This document shows, piece after piece, positions 10,801 through 23,300 of a DNA stretch of 64,000 nucleotides; position 1 is the stretch's first letter, and the number at the start of each line of letters is the position of its first letter. The stretch is from Caenorhabditis remanei. Lineage: Eukaryota > Nematoda > Chromadorea > Rhabditida > Rhabditidae. The notes beneath the pieces are model-generated. The model was not told the DNA's origin. It saw only the letters and a program-made list of their open reading frames with translations, and made no database searches. Both the position numbers and the translations under genes were made by a program. The DNA lies in the NCBI RefSeq assembly GCF_010183535.1, contig NC_071332.1, positions 7,626,001-7,690,000 on the forward strand. The letters run 5' to 3'.

Positions 10801-13429
10801 GATTGAGACTGATAAAGCAGAAAACACACCGCCACCAGATGATGATTGTTTTCTGTTTCGCAATTGTAAGTGAAAGTGCGCGACAGGTTTACTGCATGAG
10901 ATCTACCTCTTTCTCTCATTTTTTCCATCTATTCTCGTCTCTTGTTCGAATGGCATCATGTACTCATTTCTGTCTTTTTACTTCCCTTTTTCCATGCGAG
11001 ACCATTCGATTTTAATTGATGGGAATATGGAATACATTACCCTCTTAGTGAGAACAATCGAGAGTGCTTTTTTGTTTTTTGATCAGAATTCAGATCGTTC
11101 TTTTTCTATTTCTGGATGTTTTCAGAGGTATTGTCACTAGAGAAAAGGTGTGGCGGTTTTTCAAAACGTATACATTTTTTCTATTTGTGATAGTTTTGCT
11201 AGTTTTGCTAGAAAAAATAGTACAGTTTTGAATCATCGCCATTTTTGTTGTCCTAAAAAACTTTGTCGATCAAGAAAAGTAAACAAAAGAAACAGAAAAA
11301 TAGTAAGGTTTAGTAGATCACAATGATCACATGGTACCAACCAAAAATTGTTGAAAATATGTTGCAATTAAACAAAACTTGTTTGGAATTCGGTTGACCC
11401 ACTCGAAACACTTGCCTGTGTTTCATTTTTCAATCTTTTCTTGCTAGAAGCCTAATTCTTGTTTTTGGTTTCGAAAAATAAAGTGGTATGGTATCAATCT
11501 GAATATTTTATTGATCCGTATATGGAAATTGAATAATTACATTAATTTGATTGACTTAATCTTTTTTTCTATTCTCTTAAGTTTTTAAAGTTGATTTTTT
11601 CCCAAAGTCAGTTTAGTTAGAGCTAGATAATAATGACCACGAAAGAAACTACTTTGGTTAGATTTGCCAGTTCTGAAATTGTCACATAACCCTAAATTTT
11701 ACCACTTCCAGTCAAAACAACCTACTTTTTTCATGGTTTTAGAATCCAAAAATTAATAGAACGTCGTCCAATTGATTCAGTCCAGAAATCACAATCCGCC
11801 TACTCTAAAGTACAGAAGTAATCGCTATTCAACTTCTTCATCGTTCTTTTGTATTCATTCTCTTCATATATCTGAAAGTAATGTTGTTTTTGTTGAACAG
11901 TTCGTTTGTACGCGTCTGTCAGATCAGTAGTCGGCATCGACATTCAGCCAGAAATTTTCATAAATTCGAAAGTCATGTGTATGTGAGTGTGTACATAGTT
12001 GGTGTGATCTTTCACTACTATTTGCGTTGCCAAATACGAATACCGCAGTAGAAAAGAGAGGAAAACAGACGGACTGTACCCACAATGGTTTTTCAATTTC
12101 AACTCTTCAATCTCTTTTCCCGTTATGCAAATCACTTGTGTTCTAGTGTATTTATATTCCCAGGGTTCAAGAGAAATGAACCTATATCATGAACATTTAC
12201 ACTCATCTTCTCCCATTTCGCAAAGAAAAGACCGCTAATGGAATCGAGAAAATGGAAAGCCGTTTTCGATGAGGTCTAATCACCTTTTTGCTGTTCGGAT
12301 GTGACGAACTTCCCTCTTTTTTCTTCTTTGTCGGCGTCCACATCCTTCTTTTGTCGCTTCGGATCTTGTTTTTGTGCACTTTTTTGTTCACTTGTTTTTG
12401 GATGATCACTCCTTATCAATTGTCTAGCACTCCGTCTTATTATTCAATTTATAAATTATCATTAAGAAATTTTTAACCGAGGATGACAGTTTGTTACATT
12501 TTTTTATGTTTTCAATTATGGAATCATATTTTATAAGTGAATCTATATAGTAAGATATTTTTCATATTATGTTTCAGAGCTCATCCGCTAATGCATTTCG
12601 TCTCCATTTTTCAAATCTGTTTCCTTTATTTCATGTTTCGTCATGGTTTTAACTTTGAGAATTCAGCAATCATTTCGAGTCACCCAAGTTGTACTCTATC
12701 TAGGTTCTTGTTGATGTATAAATTTATTGAACAACTTTACGGTTTTCCGCTTTATCGATAAGTTTCGTTGATCGTTTCCGCTTGAAGTTTTAAAAAACAA
12801 CCCCCCGCAACTTCCATCTGAACTCGATTCATTTCCTCCTCAATCTTGAATTCGAACGTCACGAATCGATCCTCTTACCAGTCACTCTGTAAACTTTCAA
12901 CTCGATTTTGTTCATTCGATTCAATGGGCGCGATTTGACCTAAACCATTCCCATAGTGTCTTCCACCTCATCAACTTCAACCTTCTGTCCCTCATCGTTT
13001 TCTCCCATTTTCCTCCTATTCAATCACAAAACAATTGACATTGACAGTAGGCAGTAGTAGCAGAATAAAACGAAGAAAAAGAAGGCAAAAGGCAAATGAA
13101 AACCGTCAGCGCGGGGGACCCAACCTAACAAAACACAAAAAAGTGCTGGCTGCCTTGCCTGTACTTGGTTTTTTTTTCAACCTCTCTTTCCGTATTTCCC
13201 GCGTGTGCGTTCAGAGGCGCATCTCGTTTACCGTCTAGCTTTGCGTCACCGTTTGACGGGGCGCCGCCGACTGTTGCACAGTACTAATCGGATAGAATGA
13301 GAGTATCAACCTCCCTGGAATAGAGAACACAACGATGGCACAAACGTGTCAAATTGTAACCGGATATTAGGTAGAGTTGAGAATGAAAACTGAAAAAATC
13401 AGATCGTTCAGATCATTTAATTTTGTATA
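7854..13429. other. Gene-poor intergenic region
   Basis: Over 5 kb without a coding pattern that survives inspection. It has pyrimidine-rich plus-strand runs, a few G+C-rich patches (about 9760-9800 and 13110-13270), and an 11-bp perfect inverted repeat with a 19-nt loop at 8754-8794. Open frames up to about 140 codons exist but lack matched splice signals and look like chance. It could hold distal regulatory DNA for the ground-like genes or the EGF-domain gene. Confidence 0.55.
8754..8794. repeat. 11-bp perfect inverted repeat
   Basis: ATCTCAATGTT at 8754-8764 is reverse-complemented exactly as AACATTGAGAT at 8784-8794. The stem is too short for a typical microRNA precursor and no other support is visible. 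Confidence 0.6.
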
Positions 13430-14566
13430 CAGTAGCGAGCATAAGTGAGCACCCCTTTACACTTTCATGTGTAACTCAGCTGAATCGTGTCCGTTTTGCA
13501 TAAACTTTTTTTTGAAATGTAGCTGAAATATCCAGTAGTAAGAACATAAGTTTTTTGAAAAAGTTTTGGTTTTGATTTTTTTCGATAATTGATTTTTCCT
13601 GATTGTGATTTAAAAATTCGAAAAAAAACTTTTTATTTTTCTCTTGGAGTTATTCAGTTTTTTATGTCAAAATGATGGAAAATGCTGAAATATGCAAAAA
13701 ATTATGTTGAATTGACTTCTGAAACCCTGAGCATCGTGCCAGAGCTCCAGAAGTCAAATGTAGTGTCCTCAAGAAACTCATCACAACTCACCAAAAATTG
13801 CTTCAAATCAGTCAAAACATGTACCAAAAGATGTGTCTTGAGTTTTTCTACAAATCAACATCAAAAAGTAATAATTTTAGAAAAAATAATTTTTCAAGTT
13901 TTTTTCGCGAAAAAATTATTTTATTCCCATTTTTGATATTTTTTGGGTATAATACGAACAAGAAATACAGCCATAGGTTTTATTATGTGCGAAAAGACAA
14001 TTTGCATAAAGTTTTTGGAAAGTATGTTCATTTTATAGTCAGAAAATATCAAAAATTGAGAAAAAATGGGAATAAAATAATTTTTTCGCGAAAAAAACTT
14101 GAAAAATTATTTTTTCTAAAATTATCACTTTTTGATGTTGATTTGTAGAAAAACTCAAGACACATCTTTTGGTACATGTTTTGACTGATTTGAAGCAATT
14201 TTTGGTGAGTTATGATAATTTTCTTGAGGACACTACATTTGACTTCTGGAGCTCTGGCACGATGCTCAGGGTTTCAGAAGTCAATTCAACATAATTTTTT
14301 GCATATTTCAGCATTTTCCATCATTTTGACATAAAAAACTGAATAACTCCAAGAGAAAAATAAAAAGTTTTTTTTCGAATTTTTAAATCACAATCAGGAA
14401 AAATCAATTATCGAAAAAAATCAAAACCAAAACTTTTTCAAAAAACTTATGTTCTTACTACTGGATATTTCAGCTATCTTTCAAAAAAAAGTTTATGCAA
14501 AACGGACACGATTCAGCTGAGTTACACATGAAAGTGTAAAGGGGTGCTCACTTATGCTCGCTACTG
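13430..14566. mobile_element. 1137-bp foldback MITE with near-full-length inverted repeats
   Basis: The element starts CAGTAGCGAGCATAAGTGAG and ends with the exact reverse complement, flanked on both sides by TA (13428-13429 and 14567-14568), the target duplication made by Tc1/mariner-type transposases. The arms run from each end to about 13943 and 14041, roughly 515-525 bp each, and are almost identical: only scattered mismatches and one short indel were seen. A loop of about 95 bp separates them. It encodes no transposase; open frames inside are interrupted. It is a non-autonomous palindromic element, and arm identity suggests a recent insertion or ongoing gene conversion. Transcripts across it would fold into a long double-stranded RNA hairpin. 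Confidence 0.92.
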
Positions 14567-14568
14567 TA

Positions 14569-17223
14569 TCTAGCTCCTCCATCTAGCTCTTTGATGCCAG
14601 ATAATTGAATGTTGAGGGCTATGGAGCGAAGGTGAATCGGATGACATCTGGAACTAGGACATACTCATACTGAGCAACTTGATTTACTACTCTTTCACAG
14701 TTGTCATACATAAGCAATTCATTATGTTGTGTACGTACTACAACTATGTTTATTTTTTTTTTGCTGTCCTCTCTTCCCTCAACCAACCAACACGAACACA
14801 TTTTTCTTCTCTCTCACTTCTTTTTCTGGCCATATGTATGTAATTATAATCTGGGCGCCGCCTGTCTCTTCCTCTTTTTTTCTTCCTGAAACCTCCTTTT
14901 GTTTTGTTCTCTTCATCCCGAAATACCTACTTCTTCTTCATCTTTTTTCTTATCTATTCCCACAAGTTGGCACCTAATGGCAGCGGAACCAAAAGATGAG
15001 TGGACTACACAAGCACTTATCACTTTTCCATGAGCTGAGCTTCCCGAAACAATTTCCATTCACTCTCTCTCTCTCTCACTCATAAGCGAACATGCCAAGC
15101 AGTCCGCCCCAAACGACGCGGAGCCCGTCAAGATGCGCGCAATAGGTGCAAACAGCGGCTCTCGCGCCCTTCCGAGTGGCGAGCTATTCATTTCAATTTG
15201 GCAAGATCTTTTTGGAAACTCAATGGGCAGATTTGGAACGAGGATATGTTCCTGTTCGGGTGTGTGATGCCTAACCCTGTATGGTCACCCGGATCGGATC
15301 AGGATATTTGAGACTAGACTTTCCTTTCTCCTTTCCTTTGCTCTTTTCATTCTTTGTGCTCTCAGAACCTAATTCCATTTTTCTGTTTCTGGAGCCCTGA
15401 TGATTGACTACTTCCTCAATGTTTCCATGACTTCCTTAGACATCTAGAATATAGAAAGTGAAATTGTTTCCGTTGTTCAGTGTAACATATAAAGAATTAT
15501 GGAAGAATTTATTGTAGTTTCGTTGTATGATATCATCTGAATTTTTTTCATTTGATTAATAGACAAGGAAGAAGATTTAAAGTCCCCAAAATTAATTCAT
15601 TTTTGGCTCTTGCTGCAAAACGTAAAAAAAATTGACCTGACATCGTTGAATTCATAAAAGAGCAAACATAATGGAGCTCCTCCTTTTTATTTGAAACAAA
15701 GAGCTCGGAACCAGTGGTCCGTGCTTCCAAACCTCTCAAACACCTACATCAAACCCACTTTTTCATTTTCATGTGCTTCCATCTGGTTTTGCTCGCTCTG
15801 TTTCTTTGCCTCACAGAAATAAAACTTCCAAGTGGAAGAAGGATTTGCTCATTTAATTTATCCCAAAGTATCCAATTGAGAAACAACGAAACCTTCATAT
15901 ATAGAATATGAAGGGGGGAGGGGTCTTCTATATGTAACCTAATACTATTTGTTTTCAATATATCCAATGTACTGCCCTAATATATACCTTCAAGTATGTC
16001 TCGGTATTACGAGGTGAGCGGTTCGGCGGTTCATATATGAAAAAAGAGAAGGGTTAAGGTCACATGGATCTAGAACTATTCTGCATACATTAACAGAATG
16101 TGTTCTGTTCCGGCCGTTAACATTTCAACTTGTTCAATTTATTGTTTGTTCCTCATTCTACCTTTTATGTTTGCCCTACAAGTTCACAGTGATTTTCAAA
16201 AATTCTTTATATATCTGATGGCCTTCACCTACAATTTTTTAGAAATAAAATCTAAAAAATGTATCTAGATAGTCCCGGTGTCAATACGTTCCGGTGGAGC
16301 GCTCTTTTAAAAAAAACTGACCGAGAACGATGGCGGTGGTGACCAAATCCGATAATAAACCGAAACCATCGGTGCGATGCCCCTGCCTAAACCCCCGTCT
16401 ATGATGCTTTCAAATCGCCTTTTCGTGCTTCAGAACTCGTTGTCCTTTCTCTTTGATTTGCCTTCTTCTCTGACTATCTGCGTTTCTGATTCCTCTAACG
16501 ATCTGTGTTTTTGAATATGGTCATTTCGTAAATATGATTATCACATTTGTCATATTATCTCAGTCATTTATTACACTTATCCAAGACTTACTTTTCCTTT
16601 CTTTTCTCATTCAGTTACAAGATGATAAACGTTTTGATTGATGGCAGTTCAATGTATCGTGAAACTATCAAGATGTTTTTTGTGTTCTCTTATCAGCCGT
16701 CAGAAGCAGAACACAGATGATGTTTGTAAATTTTCACTTTCTTCTAAATCGGTTTCGTTCTGACTCACGTATCTGTATTCTATAGATGATTTCCCAGTAC
16801 GCAAATTTTACTTACAGATAATAGAATAAAAAATTTTTGGTTGTATCACGGTTACCGTGAAAACGCCCATGCCTTTCCATTAACTCTTCTAGATACAATT
16901 CCATCAGGAAAGCAACTGTACATTCTGTTGTACCTAATGCAAACTGACTCGAAAACAAGTACATTCTCGAAACCCAATACCACATTTTCTCTCATCTCTT
17001 CCGCGCCCATTCTTCCCTGTCTGCGTCTCTTCATCTCCTGTACTCTCTCCTTCATTACAGCTTGTATCATCTAGTTCACTTTCGCTTATTAGCACTGTTT
17101 GCCTGACACCCTTTCGCCCCTCTTTTCTTCTTGTTCGCACTTTTCCCCTTCGTCTGAAAGTAAGTCTTTTCAGCTAGGTTTCAATTCAACAAGGAGAATA
17201 AGTCTGTTCATATGTGAGACTCG
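14569..17223. other. Intergenic region upstream of the EGF-domain gene
   Basis: No supported gene. It contains a (CT)n tract near 15066-15080, pyrimidine-rich runs (14740-14980) and A+T-rich stretches. The right part is the presumed promoter of the EGF-domain membrane protein. Confidence 0.5.
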
Positions 17224-20200
17224 ATGATCAACTCGCTGCTCGTCTATTCTTTGATCCCGATTACCTTAATTGTAGCAGCTGAAACTGAAAATGCGACTAG
17301 TGGTGAGTTGAAAATATCTATATTAGTTGTCTGGCCAGTTGTTGATCAGAAAATAAAGGTGAAAGAGAAAAGTGGAATCTGAAAATTGAAAGCAATGAAT
17401 GGATTTAGAGTTGAAATATGCAGAACTGGAATTGAAATCCGCATATTTAGTACTAACGTTGGGAACTGTTTCTACGCACTTTAAGCCGAACCCAGTTGTA
17501 ATGATTTATTTAGAGCCTCTGTTAATCATTATATATAAAAGACAATTCGGCGTTGTCTGAGGCACTGTCCGCAGCGGTTTTGGAAAGAGAAGAGAAACTG
17601 GGCCAGTGGGCAAAACCGAACTAGCGTGCTTCGGACAGCGACAGCCGCTTTGGACCACTCGGCCATGCGGACACATTCGAAAGTCAATGACCACGTGAAT
17701 GAAGAGAGACCAGCCGGCTCAACCGCCGAAGGCGGGGGAGACAGGCTGGTCAAGATATAAAATCAGTTCACTGAACGCTCGCAGGTCATTCAAAGTCTTA
17801 CTTGTTTTTCTGAAACAGTCAGCAAAAGGCTTTTGAGCGTTTTCGAGTTTCAATACTAATAATCTTGAGATCAGACCGGTGATTTTTCTTGAACTGATAG
17901 CACTGTCGTTTTGAGATTTCGATCAGAACAAACTTCAAGTTAAATCCACTTTCTTGCTTCTTCCAGTTTTGAAAATTTTGTCACCAGGACTCAATTTAAC
18001 CAGAATTACTAGGATTCACAACTTTTACAAGACTTTGATACTTCAGTTTTTTGGTTTCCGTTATTTCAGAACATCCGAATAGAGAATACAAACTTTATAA
18101 GTATCCTATCCATTCTGCCGTTTCTTTAGCATCCGCCAAACCATCAAAGACCGTTTTTTTCTATTCATTCTCTTTTGAATGTAGTTCAATCAAAACTTCA
18201 TCGATATTAATCTTATTCTGCTGCTTTTTGTGAATCACGGTTGCGCAACGAATCGCGAGATGCGCCGGGAGAGAGACACGCAATCACAAAGAGGGCAAGC
18301 CGAGGGCGATTCGCACAATAGGACCAGTTCTTGCAGATAGACACACTTTTTTTCTTTTTTTTCGCAGAATTTTATTCAATACCCTTAATTCGAAAACGGC
18401 CAGTATTATTCACATGTGACTGATCAAGGCAATGAGAATCTGAATTATTAAGAAGAAATATACAGTGAAACATAGGAATTTAAGGGGCCTACTGTAGTTA
18501 CAAACCGAAAAATCGGAATATTTTCAGCTGAATTTCTCCTACCAACCAGACGAACACCTCCATCGAAACCCCAACACGGAGTTGACTTCCTCGGACCTCT
18601 TTGGTTATCAAGAACATATAAAATAACATGTTGTCGAAGAGGAACTCCAGTTGCAGAGAATCCACATTTAGTGAGCAATTGGACTGAAACTGCATCCGAT
18701 TATGCAGTTGATGAGAAACTCATTGGAACAGAACAAGACGATCACTGTCGTGTGTTCCAGGTATGCATTGATTGAATTAGTACTAGTTTCCATTTGATCT
18801 GGAAATTGATCTTTGTAACTTTGGCTTTCCTTTTGAGATGAATGTTACACATTGTATCATGAGATTTTTTGTTTGACCGATCACACAATACTAGGAAGTA
18901 AATCATCTAGCTTTTTAACAGTAAATAAAAATACCAGCCCGTTTTCAAGAATAAAATAATTTTCAGGGAACATTCTTGCTTTCCGCAGCTGCTCTATACA
19001 ACTCCACATTCATCAGTTATGGAGTTCAGTGCAAATGTCCAGATGCGGAAGAACAACAGCTGGATCAGCACTGTCGACAACTTCCAGCGTGTCAAAATGG
19101 TGGATACCGTAGTCAATCTATGGGAAGAAGATGCTCTTGTCCTCAACCATATTTTGGAGAATATTGCGAAAAACTCTGCGACCAAGGACAGGTGCTAGTT
19201 GGAATTGACGGCCACAACTACTGTAGTTGTCTTCCATTTTATCAAGGAGAGACATGTTCAGATCTTGTTTGTTTGAATGGAGGGCATGAATTCAGAGGTA
19301 GATGCAGTTGTCCGCATAACTTTGTTGGGTATCATTGTGAAATTGATACAAATAAAACGAAATCCAACTCGAGGTACACGAAGTACGGACCACAATCCAG
19401 TTCTGAGGTGAGTCGTTTTGATTTGAAATTTAGAACGTACCGAATTGTAACACTCTGTGTTTTCAAAACTTCAAACTTCCAAATTCAAAAAAGTTGATAT
19501 TGTTTTCAGAACGGTGAACTGTTTAGCAGAGACATCTCGGGTACCGTGTTCAGTCTCGTCATGATTGTCGTACTCGTCGTTTCAATGTATTTACTAATGA
19601 AGCATCGGATGCAGGTATCAACTTTTTCCTGTGAATATTTGAAAAATCATTTCGTAATTGTCTAGGTACAATCACAATATACATCATCGCGAAGAGAAGA
19701 AATGAATCGAGCAGCACAGATTTATGGAATTGGTAATTGATTAGTTGCTTTCAAATGTAAAATTGCACATTCAGAACGAGGAGGTGCCGGAGCTACTACG
19801 ATAAGTAGGGATGATATTAGAATATTACCATTTGTGGCTGCAGGCATTCAACCACCACCTCCGTATGCAGTTTCTAGAGCAACACGAAGAGAAACACTCC
19901 CACCATTACCATCATATGAAGATGCTACAAAGGATACTGTAATCGGGTTAGTATTTATTGAAAATAACTTTTCTGTAAAGTTTTTTGATGATATTAGCAA
20001 GGTCCATGAGCTCGTTTTGAAGTTTACGCCTTACCTTAGTCTAAGGGCGTACTACGTTGTTTCATATTTTTTTATTGAGGTCCTCAACAATAACATCAAC
20101 AATCATTTCATTCATTTTTCAGACCTGCTGCCACAGTGATAGAAATGCAGCCAACATCCACTACGGATACTTCAACTCCAATCTCCTCATCTACCCAAGA

Positions 20201-20321
20201 AACACCTCGATTACCCGAATCAGGTCCTCCAGACATCCCATCCAGCTCATCTCCCCCACCTCCATTCGAATCCGAACCTCCAACTATTCAACGAAACGTG
20301 TCAACGAGACGAAGTCTATAG
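17224..20321 (+). CDS. Type I membrane protein with EGF-like repeats and cytoplasmic PY motifs
   Basis: Seven exons (17224-17302, 18528-18760, 18967-19407, 19510-19614, 19666-19732, 19775-19946, 20123-20321) join in frame to 431 residues. A signal peptide (MINSLLVYSLIPITLIVA) is followed by a unique region with paired cysteines (ITCCRRG), then cysteine-rich EGF-like modules at about residues 140-235; key pieces are CQNGGY, RCSCPQPYFGEYCE, CSCLPFYQGETCS, CLNGGH and RCSCPHNFVGYHCE. A transmembrane helix (VFSLVMIVVLVVSMYLLMK) is at about 262-280. The tail has PPPPY and LPSYEDATK, PY-type motifs that in other proteins bind WW domains of Nedd4-type ligases, then a Pro/Ser-rich end. Likely a cell-surface adhesion or receptor-like protein; ligand unknown. 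Intron 1 is long and holds a tRNA-like repeat, so the first exon is the least certain. AATAAA at 20645-20650 is a likely poly(A) signal. Confidence 0.85.
17567..17672 (-). pseudogene. tRNA-like relic inside intron 1
   Basis: On the minus strand the sequence begins GTCCGCATGGCCGAGTGG, matching a tRNA acceptor 5' strand, D-arm and A-box (TGGCCGAGTGG), and 106 nt later ends with TGCGGAC, which pairs perfectly with the first seven bases. A possible B-box (AGTTCGGTTTT) is poor, and no T-arm with GGTTCGAATCC is present in front of the 3' acceptor strand. It is therefore a degenerate tRNA or tRNA-derived repeat rather than a working gene. Confidence 0.5.
17708..17751. repeat. Two-level inverted repeat (GACCAGCC ... 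GGCTGGTC)
   Basis: The 8-bp outer arms at 17708-17715 and 17744-17751 are exact reverse complements, enclosing a CCGCC-GAA-GGCGG hairpin at 17723-17735. It sits next to the tRNA-like relic in intron 1 of the EGF-domain gene. It could be a structured RNA fragment or part of the same repeat; no RNA family was recognised. Confidence 0.55.
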
Positions 20322-23300
20322 TTATTCAATTCAATTTTTGTACATTCTAGGTCATCTTGTACATCTTCTTACTTACTTTAAGGCAGATTCTAGACTGCCC
20401 TCAGGACCTGTGCCCTTAAAAACGGTACAAATCAAAACAACATTGCTCAGTATTTCTTTTAATAACATCACTGCTCTCACTGTCATCTCGGTTATTTTCG
20501 AATGTCCCAAGACCTTTTATCACTTTTTCCTCCTCTTGGCTCATCACTTTTCTTCCGGGTACTTTCTCGAATTTCTAGTTTTTCTTTGTTTCGGTCGTCT
20601 AGTTTTTTCTTGTTTGTATCTAATTGTCAATATCAGTTTTTCTCAATAAAACTGTACAAATCATAATTGTTCTTTTTTCTCGGTTCGAATCAACAGATTT
20701 ATGGAGTCATAAAACGAAAAACAGAACAAAAAACGAGAGAATACTGGCGCCTGTAAATCGTTTTTTGTGAGTGGATGGAAGAGCGGAGCCTCACTCAGAT
20801 AAGCTGTCCGTTAAACATTGTTCGACAGAAACGACAATGAGAAAGAGCAAATTTACAGTGTGATGATGAGCCTTCACCACTCAGATCATCGCATTTTCTC
20901 GTTTTCTAATTATTTGATTTTAGAGTTTCCGATTTTATCGAATCATGCTTAATGATGAAGATTGAATTCGTTTCATGAAAAGAAGGGAACTGGACAGATT
21001 TGGTAGTATTACATGATTTTTCTAAAACTCTCTTTTAAACTTTAGATCATTTTGGGCTCAATTGATTGCCTCATTACTCCACTTTTCTTCTGAAACTATT
21101 GTTAACAGACTCTCCCCAGGCAATGGGTGGTAATAGGCCAGAGCCAATCGCATAAATTAAAAAAAAGAGATATCTGCAGGCAAGAAAGTCGGTTCAACCC
21201 TTCCAAGTTAGACATTCTTTCTTTCCTCTTTTTTGCACATTCCTTCTTTTGCAGAGCTCCATTTATCATCCAACTAAAACACAATCGTTCCTTTTCGTTT
21301 TTTCTCACATTGTTTCTTTCCTCCCACGCGGCCAAAAACAATGCCTACTTGTACATATGTATGTCAGTTCGCAGCCAGTTTTCTCTCTTATTCTATCTTC
21401 TTGCTCGTCGTCGGCGTGCCCGTGCACCTATCAGCTAATCAGATCATCTGAAGAGTAAATACAAAGAATATACGTATGAACCCGTTTGTGCTTGTTTGAA
21501 GGCGACAAGGGACAAAAGCACATTTGCGTGAATATGAAGAGTAGGTCGGCTGGAAATATAAATCTAGTTAGTGATGTTTTGTGGGTTGCAGTATAAAAAC
21601 TATGGAATGTATTGTTCGCTGAACTTCTATAAGTAAACAATACATAAGTTGTCTGAAACAACTTCAGGTCATCCGTTCAATTTTCGATGTGTAGCTGAGA
21701 TATATGCCGAAATGTAATTGGTTTGTAAATTTAAAGACCTCTGAGCCTACCAGGACAAAAATTGAAAGCTTGGATCACATAAATCTAGTCAGATTCTCTG
21801 AAATTGATACAGCAGATTTTTAGATCTAGATCTTCCATTCCGTTTTCTAAATTTACAACCATGAAAAATAAACGTGAAAGCATTTCAAAATTCTTTCGAT
21901 CTTCGGCCGTCAGTCTAGATATCTTGGTTTTCTATCATATACCAGTCCATATCACAGCAATACTAAAACCCTTTAATAGAATATTTCGAATATTTCAAAC
22001 AACAGGTTATTATGAATTATGTTGCCTGGTTCAAGATACTATCATCTATTTTTGGAATACACGTTGTGTTCTTCATCAATCCCGACACAACACCCCTCAT
22101 ATACCTATCATCAATCTTACCACACATCTGCTGTTTTTAGAAACTTTCCCCCTCCATCTTCTCAATTCGTCGCCATTTTCTTTCTTTTCATTTTCTTCCT
22201 TCTTCACTTTTTTGGTTCATACCTTCCGCATCTATCCCCAGGTTTTCCGCGCACTTGGCGCCATAATGGTGTCTGTATCCAGATTAGGTTAATACCTCAT
22301 TTTCTCTTTTTTGTCGCCTCGTTCCGCGTACATCATAACTTTTCAATTAAGTGATGACAAAGAGATGAACCGCCTTTTTATGTTCTCATGTTCCTTTTTC
22401 GTGTTTATTACCCATGCCGCCTTTCTCTTTCATTGTCTCTTTTGTACTCAATGGACCGTTTCGAAAGTCTCACACTAATTTACTATCCTTTTTTCCTCCG
22501 GCATGGATTCGCTCATTTCTGAATAGTTTCTTATCTACTTGCCTCTTCTTTGGATTGATGTCATGTGTCTGAGTATTTGTGTAATAATTTCACGGTGCGT
22601 TCGACCACCACCATAACAAAATGTAATGGTTACCGTTATAACTGGAATCTACAGTATTCTTTCGAATGGCACCTCAATAAAGTCGAAATTTAGAAAATTC
22701 TGAATTGTACTGTACGCATCGGCTCTTTTCTGCAAAACCATTTTAAAATTGTGGCTACTTTTGCTTGTTTCTGCAGAAATTTTGACACATTTTTGAGACA
22801 TTCCAAGCAGTTTTTCGTAGGCGGGGAGGACGGTTTGCGGCACTTAAAAACATCGAGGACAATTCTACTAGGAGCCACTTTTTCCTTGAAACTCGCACGT
22901 TTTCACCGAAATTGTTTCTTTTTGCCGATTGAGTTTTGTTTTGTTGACGTCTAGAATTTCAGAAGATTCTTCTAGAATCACTACATTTCTAGGAGGTTCT
23001 ATTCATACCTTCTGTAGCTCCTCCATCAGAACTTCCAGCAGAATTTTGAACTTCTAGAAGCTACTGGAATCATCACTCTATTAGTCACGTGACTTTTCGA
23101 TTGGCTCGGTGCCAATTGGATCGCTTTCTGATATCTTCGAGATGACCCTTCTCCTCCTTCTTGTTTCGTCACAAATGACGGCACTGGAGCCATTGAAGAG
23201 GACACTACCTCCGACACGTGTCCAGAAGAAGGGGTTGCAAAATGAATTATTAGTCGGGGAGAGCAGAAACAGAGCAGCAGTGGAAGAAGATTCGATCAAC

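Noticed and set aside
17567..17672. Functional tRNA gene
   Set aside because: Acceptor and D-arm fit, but the T-arm and a good B-box are missing.
17529..17753. Minus-strand frame containing MAEWSKAAV
   Set aside because: This peptide is what a tRNA A-box region gives when translated; the tRNA-like relic explains it.
21804..22292. 162-codon plus-strand frame
   Set aside because: The frame opens from a non-ATG codon and the composition mirrors the local C/T-rich tract; no domain.
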